NCBI RefSeq assembly: GCF_000424105.1
Contig: NZ_AUJG01000003.1
Coordinates: 62,001 to 126,000 of the forward strand
Reading direction: 5' to 3'
Origin: Lachnospira multipara ATCC 19207
Lineage (GTDB): Bacteria > Bacillota > Clostridia > Lachnospirales > Lachnospiraceae
Length of the DNA: 64,000 bases
Shown here: positions 8,453 to 15,667 of the stretch, one piece after another
Numbering within the stretch: the first letter of the stretch is position 1
Layout of the letters: each line of letters opens with the position of its first letter
Notes under the pieces: model-generated
Told to the model about the DNA's origin: nothing
Databases searched by the model: none
The model's input: the letters and a program-made list of their open reading frames with translations, nothing else
Made by a program: the position numbers and the translations under genes

Positions 8453-8821
8453 TTAAGCAGCTGAAATCTTTAAATCAGCTTCTCTTTTAAAGTCCTCTAC
8501 AAACTTTAAAATACCAGTGAAAGCCTCTACTCTAGCCTCATCATCTTCTTCCTTATTAGCCTTGTTAAGCTCAAGAACATAAGAGTTAACCTCGTCCTGA
8601 TCAATAACCTCGCCGTTAGGATTAATCATATCCTGTGTAGAACCATAAATGCTAAAAATCCAGTAAAGGCCCTTAAGGATGTGGTGCATATACTCATCTG
8701 TATCAGGTAACTTATCACCAGAATACTCCTTAATAATGCGGCCAATAGCTGTAATTAACTTCTCGCAATATGGGCTAGCAGCCTGTAGTGCTTCAATCTG
8801 TTCCATTTCATAATTACTCAT
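8453..8821 (-). CDS. Unknown sigma-28-driven 122-residue protein
   Basis: I do not recognise the family. The product starts MSNYEMEQIEALQAASPYCE, is acidic and mostly helical by composition, and has one Cys and no signal peptide or membrane segment. A small helical cytosolic protein made from a sigma-28 promoter could be an export chaperone or a regulator, but nothing in the sequence proves it. The start is firm: AAGGAGG at 8829-8835, 7 nt before the ATG. The gene is preceded by an unusual 320-nt folded leader and a sigma-28 promoter at 9151-9182, so it should be expressed with the filament genes. Confidence 0.75.
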   Translation of the reverse strand: MSNYEMEQIEALQAASPYCEKLITAIGRIIKEYSGDKLPDTDEYMHHILKGLYWIFSIYGSTQDMINPNGEVIDQDEVNSYVLELNKANKEEDDEARVEAFTGILKFVEDFKREADLKISAA

Positions 8822-9145
8822 AAGTAAACCTCCTTACTTGTATACCTACAGGCGTTTCTCCACATGATACTGTAGGTAGGATGCCAGATATAAATCTGGC
8901 ATAACCACTGAGATGTGCAACCGGTTTGTACCTACACCGGAGCAAGGATAGGACTTGAGAGCTTGTGATCTTTGTCCCCCTTAAATTTCATTGTTCCGTT
9001 AAGTTAAAGTTTCGATGCTAATTAGTTAATTAGCCCTGTGCTTTGTATATAGCTGGCGTCCGTACGCTAAATGCAATTTCGTCAAATCACATTCTATGGT
9101 ACACGCGTAACTAAACTAGTCGACGCCAGCCCTACAGCACATCTG
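8822..9145 (-). promoter_or_regulatory. Long structured leader with two competing stems (riboswitch-like)
   Basis: The transcript from the sigma-28 promoter runs about 320 nt before the gene at 8821. On the bottom strand, a 9-bp stem GCTGGCGTC/GACGCCAGC (9122-9130 with 9052-9060) closes the 5' domain. TGTAGGTA (8929-8936) can pair with TACCTACA (8871-8878), enclosing a perfect ATGCCAGA/TCTGGCAT hairpin (8881-8902). The same central strand, TACCTACAG (8870-8878), can instead pair with CTGTAGGTA (8843-8851), which ends 7 nt before the AAGGAGG. The two pairings exclude each other, as in translational switches. No known riboswitch consensus was recognised. Confidence 0.6.
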
Positions 9146-9150
9146 TAATA

Positions 9151-9182
9151 TATATCGGAGCAAAGTTTCAAAACTTAACCCT
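9151..9182 (-). promoter_or_regulatory. Sigma-28 promoter of the 122-codon gene
   Basis: Bottom strand GGGTTAAGTTTT, then CCGATATA after 15 nt from TTAAG. It matches the other motility promoters of this window. TGAAAATGTA lies 24 bp further upstream (9207-9216). Confidence 0.8.
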
Positions 9183-9245
9183 TTCTAGAATTTCTTTTAA
9201 ATTTTATGAAAATGTAGCCACCCCGCCTAAATTCCATAAAAATAG

Positions 9246-9305
9246 CGTAGCAGCCATAAAACTGCTACGCTTATAAAAGTCTAACTTTTTGAGGTCACCT
9301 CAAAA
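9246..9305 (-). terminator. Terminator of the AMP-binding ligase gene
   Basis: GCGTAGCAG and CTGCTACGC arms at 9246-9271 form a strong hairpin followed on the bottom strand by ATTTTTAT. A second palindrome, TTTTGAGG/CCTCAAAA, lies at 9286-9304. Confidence 0.75.
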
Positions 9306-9335
9306 GCCACCTGCCTAAATCACAAATTTAATTTT

Positions 9336-10730
9336 TTACTGGTTACAAGCCAAATACTTATCAATAATCTTAGCCTCGTCATGCTCTCCATTTTCCTTAG
9401 TAGGAAGAGCCTCCTGGCTAACAATAATCTTCTGGATTTCCCATCTGTAACCCTTCTTAGCATTGTACTTATCAATAAGATGTCTAAACTTAGCCTCGTT
9501 ATCCGACTTATCAACAGGAACAATAATTGCCGTTAACAGGTCTGCATACTTAACTACGCAAGTATCTGCAATGCCATTTAACTCAGATAACTGCTTGCAT
9601 GTAACCCTCTTACTAATCTTCTCGCCTGTTGCAAGCTGAATAAGATCAGGATTAGTCTTATTAAGACGAAGACGACCATCCGCTGTAAACTCGCCATAGT
9701 CCTTAGTGTGGTAAACCCCACCATCTAAGGCCTTTGAAGTATACTCAGGGTCAGTCTCGTAACCCGCCATAATCATGTCACCGCCAATTAAGATTTCTCC
9801 ATCCTCGGCAATTGTTGCATTTACACCATCATAAAGCTCAAAACCGTCCTCGTCAGCCCTGCCAATGCCAATACAACCAGAAGTTTCAAGGGCACCATAG
9901 ACTGTGTAGGCCTCAACCCCACGAGCCATCATGCTTTCAAGATACTTCTTAGGGCACTTAGCCTCTCCAACGATAATCTTCTTTAACTCCTTATTATAGC
10001 CATTAACCCTTGTAAGATATCTAGCCATAGCCGGTGTAATAGGTAAAACCGTTGCATTGTAATAATATGTATCCGCATCTATATGTCTTAAGCCCCTGCC
10101 AACAGCAACACAAGCGCCATTTGCTAAAGGCCACATAAGTCCATAAAGCACTGCAAAGATTCTATGCATTGAAATAGGAGTAAGAACTACATCCTTAGTG
10201 CCACATGTTAACTTACTATTAACTGCATTCGCTGCTGCCACAAGGTTTTCCGATGTTAGCACCGCAGCCTTGTCGTACTCACCACCAGTTGCAGTAAACA
10301 TTAAAATGTTACCCTCTCCCCGCTTTAAATCAAGCTTAAGACCTTCAACGTTGTCCTTCTCTGCATTCTTAATAATTCTAGCATCCTTATCTGCCAAAAT
10401 GTACTGATTAGTTGAAGTAAGAATAAATTCCACACTAGCCTTAGCAAGCAAGCCCTTTCTTACCTGTGCAGGCAAGAAGAAATCCACCAAAACTACATCC
10501 TTACCAGAAACCACAGTACCTAACATATTAACAATCCATCTATATGAAGATGGGCCATAAATTGCCACTCTCTGACCCTGGAAACGCTGCATATGAATAG
10601 CCTTTCTAACCACATCATCAAAAAGCTGCTTGTAGCTCACCTCAAAAGTATCATAAATTATAGCTCGCTTTTCAGGCCATTTGGCCGCCGCTTCCTCTAA
10701 AAAATTATAAATAAAACAATCTTTATTCAT
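9336..10730 (-). CDS. AMP-binding (acyl-CoA synthetase-like) ligase, degenerate P-loop
   Basis: A 464-residue member of the ANL adenylate-forming family, which activates carboxylic acids with ATP. Recognisable parts in order: LTYxQL-like start VSYKQLFDD (residues 31-39), the phosphate loop region MFTATGGEYDKAAVLTSEN (144-162), the YGATE-like VYGALETSG (277-285), and the YxTGD-like YHTKDYGEF (340-348). A C-terminal lid ends with the LPTKENGEHDEAKI segment. The phosphate loop lacks the usual SGTTGxPKG string, so activity or substrate may be unusual. It lies next to the glycosyltransferase island and could activate an acyl group for glycan decoration; that is inference. Confidence 0.75.
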   Translation of the reverse strand: MNKDCFIYNFLEEAAAKWPEKRAIIYDTFEVSYKQLFDDVVRKAIHMQRFQGQRVAIYGPSSYRWIVNMLGTVVSGKDVVLVDFFLPAQVRKGLLAKASVEFILTSTNQYILADKDARIIKNAEKDNVEGLKLDLKRGEGNILMFTATGGEYDKAAVLTSENLVAAANAVNSKLTCGTKDVVLTPISMHRIFAVLYGLMWPLANGACVAVGRGLRHIDADTYYYNATVLPITPAMARYLTRVNGYNKELKKIIVGEAKCPKKYLESMMARGVEAYTVYGALETSGCIGIGRADEDGFELYDGVNATIAEDGEILIGGDMIMAGYETDPEYTSKALDGGVYHTKDYGEFTADGRLRLNKTNPDLIQLATGEKISKRVTCKQLSELNGIADTCVVKYADLLTAIIVPVDKSDNEAKFRHLIDKYNAKKGYRWEIQKIIVSQEALPTKENGEHDEAKIIDKYLACNQ

Positions 10731-10845
10731 AGCAAATTCCCCTTATTTTGCAATCATAATTACATTAAAAATAATATCACAACCACCCCCATTTTTCCAT
10801 TAATGTTTTAAAGCTAGAACAAAAAGAGGGAAGTCTTTAAGGAGA

Positions 10846-10874
10846 TTTACATATTCTTACGCTTTTGTTATAAT
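10846..10874 (+). promoter_or_regulatory. Sigma-A promoter of the two CgeB-type genes
   Basis: TTTACA at 10846-10851, 17-bp spacer, perfect TATAAT at 10869-10874, about 40 nt before the ATG at 10917. Confidence 0.8.
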
Positions 10875-10916
10875 ATTTAAAGAAATTATCGTGACCAAAT
10901 AAAGAGAGAAAAGCTT

Positions 10917-12092
10917 ATGAAAATATTATTTTACAGATATGGAAGTATCTGCGAGCCAGATATCATTCACGGCTTCAAAAACCTAGGCTTTGAAGTCGAA
11001 GAAATTAATATTGAAGTAACCAATAAAAATCTACTTCCTGCCCAGTGCGTAGAACAGGTATCAAAAGTCCTCTTGCCAGGAGGTTTTAGCTTTGTCTTTA
11101 CCATAAACTTCTTCCCTTGGCTATCGGATTTGTGCCAGATTCTAAAGCTGCGCTACATTAGCCTGATTGTGGATAGTCCCGTGCTAGAGCTATTTTCAAA
11201 ATCCCTATCCAACTCCTTTAACAGAGTCTTTCTCTTTGATTTAAGCCTATATAATGACTTTGAAAATGAGAATCCAGGCCACATTTATCACACTCCCCTT
11301 TACGCTAACACAGACCGTCTAGATAGCTATCTTGAGAGTGTCAGTGAAGCGCAAAAAGAGAAGTTTAGGGCAGACATTTCCTTTATTGGTTCAAGTTACG
11401 AAGAGAAAAACCCTTATAGTACCGCCAAATTTAGCGACTATTATAAGGGCTATCACGACGCCCTAATTGACGCCCAACTAAACGTCTATGGACTTAACTT
11501 CCTAGACGAGGCGGCAAGCGAAGAATTTTGTGATTATTTTATTGAAAATGTAGACCATCTTTATCGTTTCCCACCAGACGCCAGAGAAGACAAGAAAGCC
11601 CTAGTTACACAGGCGCACCTTAGTTACCGCGTGGCAGAAAAAGAAAGAAAACTAGCCCTAAATATGCTAGGGCAAAAGTATAAATTAGATTTCTACACCC
11701 AAAGCTCCCTAAAGGACTTTAGAAATGTGAGATATAGAGGAAACGCCAGCAGCCTAGAGGAGATGCCAATAATTTTTAATCAGTCAAAGATTAATCTAAA
11801 CTTCACCTCAAAGGCCATTAAAACCGGCATTCCACTAAGAGTCTTTGACATTTTAGGAAGTGGTGGTTTTCTTATTAGTAACTATCAAACGGAGCTTTTA
11901 GAGTTTTTTGAAAATGGAAAAGACCTTGTAGTCTACGAGGACCTAGACCACTTAGTAGAGCTTTGCGGCTACTATTTAGAGCACGACGAAGAGAGAATAG
12001 AAATTGCAAAAAACGGACATGAAACTGTTAAAAAATATCACAATGTAACCACAAGACTTTTGCAAATTATTGACCAAGCCTTTAGAGACTAG
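10917..12092 (+). CDS. CgeB-type glycosyltransferase (first of a pair)
   Basis: A 391-residue two-domain GT-B protein of the CgeB / DUF3880 plus Glyco_trans_1_2 type. The N-terminal domain begins MKILFYRYGSICEPDI and contains FTINFFPWLSDLC and SLIVDSP. The linker has the signature SFIGSSYEEKN at about residue 155. The C-terminal domain has KINLNFTSKAIKTGIPLRVF at about residue 290, then GSGGFLISNYQTE and YYLEHDEER. The GIPLR and GGFL segments recur in the other members here. Such proteins transfer sugars in spore-coat or surface glycans; flagellin is the likely target from context. Confidence 0.8.
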   Translation: MKILFYRYGSICEPDIIHGFKNLGFEVEEINIEVTNKNLLPAQCVEQVSKVLLPGGFSFVFTINFFPWLSDLCQILKLRYISLIVDSPVLELFSKSLSNSFNRVFLFDLSLYNDFENENPGHIYHTPLYANTDRLDSYLESVSEAQKEKFRADISFIGSSYEEKNPYSTAKFSDYYKGYHDALIDAQLNVYGLNFLDEAASEEFCDYFIENVDHLYRFPPDAREDKKALVTQAHLSYRVAEKERKLALNMLGQKYKLDFYTQSSLKDFRNVRYRGNASSLEEMPIIFNQSKINLNFTSKAIKTGIPLRVFDILGSGGFLISNYQTELLEFFENGKDLVVYEDLDHLVELCGYYLEHDEERIEIAKNGHETVKKYHNVTTRLLQIIDQAFRD

Positions 12093-12146
12093 ATAAAAAA
12101 GGCAGAAAGCCAAGAAATAATTAACCAACAAAGATTAGGGGATAGC

Positions 12147-13352
12147 ATGAATATACTGATTTTAGATTATAAGAGTTTTGGAATTGAAGATTTAAAGGAA
12201 GCCCTAAAAAGAATGGGCCACAGCTACAAACTCATATCAGACCCAGCCATAAGAGACAGGGTAGATGAAGGCTTTAAGACTCGTTTCCTTACAGAGTGCG
12301 AGAAAAGCCACTACGACTGCACCTTTAGCTTTAATTACTCTCCTCTAATTTCTAATTGCTGCAATTTAATTAATCTGCCTTATGTGTGCCTGATTTATGA
12401 CAGTCCCCAGATAAATACATTTTCATATACCATAATCAACCCTTGTAATCACATCTACACCTTTGATAGTGCCGATTACTTCCGCTTTGCAGACCAGGGC
12501 ATTAAAAGCATTCACTACATGCCCCTTCCTGTAAATGTTCATAGGCTTGATAAGCAGCTTGGAAGCCCTTATGATAAGACTTCCGAGTCCACAACTAATA
12601 TCACTCATCCAAACTATAGCGCCGACATTTCCTTTATTGGCTCTATGTATAACGAGAAGCACAACCTCTACGACCGCCTAGTAAGGGCTGGGATTAATGA
12701 CTACACTAGGGGCTATCTTGAGGCCATTATGGATGCCCAGGAGAAGGTCTATGGTAGCTTTTATTTAGAGGACCTCATAACAGGCCCTATCCTTGAGGAG
12801 ATGCTTGATAAGATGGAAGTGAAGGCAAATCCAGACGGCGTGGAAACTGTAAGCTATGTCTATGCCAATTATTTTTTGTGCAGGAAGCTAGCAAACAAGG
12901 AGCGCACCCATATTTTACAAGCCCTTGATAGGAGTCTTGCTAAGAATTATAAGGTAAGTCTCTATACCCATAATCCTGTAGATTTTCTTGAAAATGTGCA
13001 CACTTTCGGACCTGTGGACTATTACGACCATATGCCACACATTTTCAGGCAGACAAAGATAAATCTTAATATCAGCCTTAGAAGTATAAGGTCAGGAATC
13101 CCTCTTCGATGCATGGATATCCTAGCTTCTAAGGGCTTTTTGATGTCTAATTATCAGGAAGATTTTTTAAGGCACTTCGTAGACGGCGAGGATTTATGCC
13201 TCTATGATTCTAAAGAGGATTTATTAAGAAAATGTAACTACTACCTAGAACACGAAGACAAAAGGGAAGCTATGGCACTCTCTGCCTATGAAAAGGTAAA
13301 GGAAAACCACAGCTACGAAAAAATTCTAAATTTAATTTTGTCAGATTTGTAA
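12147..13352 (+). CDS. CgeB-type glycosyltransferase (second of a pair)
   Basis: A 401-residue paralogue of the preceding gene, 54 bp downstream in the same unit. Matching landmarks are MNILILDYKSFGIEDLKEAL, CTFSFNYSPLISN, CLIYDSPQ, SFIGSMYNEKHNLYDRL, KINLNISLRSIRSGIPLRCM and SKGFLMSNYQEDFL. The sequences have diverged clearly, so they probably differ in donor or acceptor. It ends only 10 bp before the convergent gene at 13362, with no clear terminator between them. GGGGATAGC precedes the ATG. Confidence 0.8.
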   Translation: MNILILDYKSFGIEDLKEALKRMGHSYKLISDPAIRDRVDEGFKTRFLTECEKSHYDCTFSFNYSPLISNCCNLINLPYVCLIYDSPQINTFSYTIINPCNHIYTFDSADYFRFADQGIKSIHYMPLPVNVHRLDKQLGSPYDKTSESTTNITHPNYSADISFIGSMYNEKHNLYDRLVRAGINDYTRGYLEAIMDAQEKVYGSFYLEDLITGPILEEMLDKMEVKANPDGVETVSYVYANYFLCRKLANKERTHILQALDRSLAKNYKVSLYTHNPVDFLENVHTFGPVDYYDHMPHIFRQTKINLNISLRSIRSGIPLRCMDILASKGFLMSNYQEDFLRHFVDGEDLCLYDSKEDLLRKCNYYLEHEDKREAMALSAYEKVKENHSYEKILNLILSDL

Positions 13353-13361
13353 TAAGAATTT

Positions 13362-14465
13362 CTACTTCATCCCAAACATAGCCTCCACCCTATCTTTATA
13401 GCTAAAGGCTTTCTTTATAATCTCAAGGCCATTTTCAATGACCTTTTCTCTAAAGCTATCTTCTTTAATGAGGAAGCTTGCTTTAGCTAGAAGTTCTTCG
13501 CTATTATTAAAGCAGATAATATCTTCATCTGGTCTAAAATATTCATAAATTTCTGGTTGGAAATTAGAAAGTACCAAACCGCCACAGGCAATAATATCAA
13601 GAACTCTTAAAGGAATTCCCGTTTCAATGCAGCTAAGACTAACATTTAGATTGATCTTAGAATTCCTAAAGATTTCTGGCATCTTGGTACTATAGTCTAT
13701 ATAACCACCCATGTAAGTATTCTTTAATTCTTGCATCTCATCCTTTGAAAAAAGGGCAGTTTTAAACCTGGACTCTAAAAGCATTAAAGCAAGAAGACGC
13801 TGCCTCTTTGTGGCCTCCCTGCTAAGTAGGTAGTAGATTTGCTCCTTACTAATCTCCCCATTTATCTTTTCCAAAAGCTCATTATTTATGCAGTCATTAA
13901 AGATATTTCCACCATTTAGCTGACACTGAAATTCCACAAGGCCATCAAGATAACCTCTTAAATTTTGGCTTAAGGGTCTACTAAAATCCTTATATTCTGA
14001 CACATACATAGAGCCCACAAAAGATACGTCATATGTATAGGCTGGATTTTTAAAGGCAATATCCCTAATCTTTGTAGCAAGTGGCAAGTGATATACATTT
14101 TTATAACCCGCCTCTAAAAGCCTGTTAGTATAGGCCCTATCAAAGATGAAGCTGCGGTTGAAGTCGTAATTTAGCCCCTCTAAATTCCTAGTTTCAAAAG
14201 GCACACTGTGATTCCAGTTTATATAGAGAATATCCTTATTTAGGCTTTTAATGGCCTCGGCAATAATAGAGGAATAGTTTATTGAAAAAACATGACTAAA
14301 GTTTCCTTTAAGCAGCTTCTCCCTTGTAATCTCAAAAAGCCTTTCATCCTCATTCCAATCCTTTGGAACTAAATAAAAGGCCTCATAATCGTAATTTAAT
14401 TCTTTAAAAGTTTCCTCCACTTCAGGCTGCATAAAAGCATTCCATTTAAAAAGCAGAATTTTCAT
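13362..14465 (-). CDS. CgeB-type glycosyltransferase (last gene of the Maf unit)
   Basis: A 367-residue paralogue on the opposite strand. It has MKILLFKWNAFMQPEVEETF, VFSINYSSIIAEA, SFVGSMYVSEYKDFSR, KINLNVSLSCIETGIPLRVL and CGGLVLSNFQPEIYEYF. The N-terminal half lacks the cysteines seen in some relatives. It is the distal gene of the run Maf-neuB-neuC-neuA-GT-DUF4422, with short gaps throughout, so it should be co-expressed with nonulosonate synthesis. Confidence 0.8.
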   Translation of the reverse strand: MKILLFKWNAFMQPEVEETFKELNYDYEAFYLVPKDWNEDERLFEITREKLLKGNFSHVFSINYSSIIAEAIKSLNKDILYINWNHSVPFETRNLEGLNYDFNRSFIFDRAYTNRLLEAGYKNVYHLPLATKIRDIAFKNPAYTYDVSFVGSMYVSEYKDFSRPLSQNLRGYLDGLVEFQCQLNGGNIFNDCINNELLEKINGEISKEQIYYLLSREATKRQRLLALMLLESRFKTALFSKDEMQELKNTYMGGYIDYSTKMPEIFRNSKINLNVSLSCIETGIPLRVLDIIACGGLVLSNFQPEIYEYFRPDEDIICFNNSEELLAKASFLIKEDSFREKVIENGLEIIKKAFSYKDRVEAMFGMK

Positions 14466-14485
14466 ATTCTCCCCACTTTCAAAAG

Positions 14486-15655
14486 CTATATTTTTCCCTC
14501 TTCCATAAGCTCAAGATGAATTCTAATAAAGTCATTCGTCCAACGCTTTAGACGCTTACTTTTTTGACAAATTGCCTCCACCACAAAGGCGCTAGTATGA
14601 GTCTTTTCAAAGTAGTCCTTAAAGCCCTCATAATAGGCGTTTTTCTTCATGGTCTTTAAGCCCATTAAACCATCGTCATCCCCGATACCAAGGGACTCCT
14701 CAAGGATTTCCTCCACCTTTTTAAAATGCTCAATAAGCACATTCAGGTCATCACTATAATCAAGAGCTCCCTTCATGGCAATATTTTTCTCCGCATTAAG
14801 GACATCAAGAATGCTTGCAATAATTGTCATGCTGTTAGTCAAATCAGAATCCTTTAAATTAAGGTCTGGCCTAGTTTCAAGCACCTTATAGAAGAGCTCC
14901 TTGGCCTCCTCAATTTGGTGTAGCTTAATTAGCTGGCTAACTGCAAGCCTAAGCTCCCTAGTTTCCGCCTTCTCATCCGTAATTAAAACTCTGTGGGACT
15001 TAACCTTTAGATTATTTTTGAAAATGTATATATTTAGCAAGGCTTCACCTAAAAAGCCAAAGATTCTAAGGTGGTAAAGATCTGTAAACTTAGTGTAATC
15101 AATGCGATTTGACATGCCAAAAAGAATGGCAAAGGCCCAATTACAATAATCATCAAAGGTCTCTTTTTTACAAACCATTAAATTGCCAATATAAGAGCTT
15201 TTAGACTTCATAACTTCTCTAAAAGCAATGTAATCCTCTGGGAAATTTTCCTTGATGTAATTCCCCATTTCATCAAGAATCTCCACATTATTAGCCCTTG
15301 CAAAGGCCTCTCTAAAATTCATATTAGAAAGCTTATTCTCATAAGAGACAATCATGTCGTATTCTTTCAATTCTTCATCAAAAACCGCCGGGTCTATGAT
15401 TTTCTTATTGTCATCAATAAAGTAGCGTCTGTAGTGACAAATTCCTATATTTTCATTAGAATCCAGGTTTTTCCAGAGCCAGTAAACTCCCGACAATTCG
15501 CCGTATAAGAAATTAAGGCCAGAAATATTATCCCCTGTATCATCGCCAATATAGCCTAAATCTTCACTTTTCTCCCTGCCCACATGAATAGGAACATAAT
15601 CCTTATTCTCTGGTGGATTAAATTTTTTATGGGTCATAACATAAACCTTAGCCAT
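14486..15655 (-). CDS. DUF4422 glycosyltransferase-like protein with C-terminal extension
   Basis: A 389-residue protein. The first 230 residues fit DUF4422, found in capsule and exopolysaccharide enzymes: MAKVYVMTHKKF, VPIHVGRE, ISGLNFLYGELSGVYWLWKN, IGICHYRRYF, then YDMIVS and SYIGNLMVCKKETFDDYC. The HYRRYF block is diagnostic. The remaining 150 residues are helical, with a TPR-like feel (QLIKLHQIEEAKELFYKVLE), and could hold an acceptor protein such as flagellin. It is 12 bp downstream of the 646-residue transferase. Confidence 0.75.
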   Translation of the reverse strand: MAKVYVMTHKKFNPPENKDYVPIHVGREKSEDLGYIGDDTGDNISGLNFLYGELSGVYWLWKNLDSNENIGICHYRRYFIDDNKKIIDPAVFDEELKEYDMIVSYENKLSNMNFREAFARANNVEILDEMGNYIKENFPEDYIAFREVMKSKSSYIGNLMVCKKETFDDYCNWAFAILFGMSNRIDYTKFTDLYHLRIFGFLGEALLNIYIFKNNLKVKSHRVLITDEKAETRELRLAVSQLIKLHQIEEAKELFYKVLETRPDLNLKDSDLTNSMTIIASILDVLNAEKNIAMKGALDYSDDLNVLIEHFKKVEEILEESLGIGDDDGLMGLKTMKKNAYYEGFKDYFEKTHTSAFVVEAICQKSKRLKRWTNDFIRIHLELMEEGKI

Positions 15656-15667
15656 AACTTCTCCCCT

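Noticed and set aside
8822-9150. c-di-GMP-I riboswitch, tmRNA, RNase P or SRP RNA
   Set aside because: GCACAGGGC and CCGG stretches recall parts of the c-di-GMP-I core, but the tetraloop/receptor and order do not fit. No tmRNA, RNase P or SRP landmarks are present.
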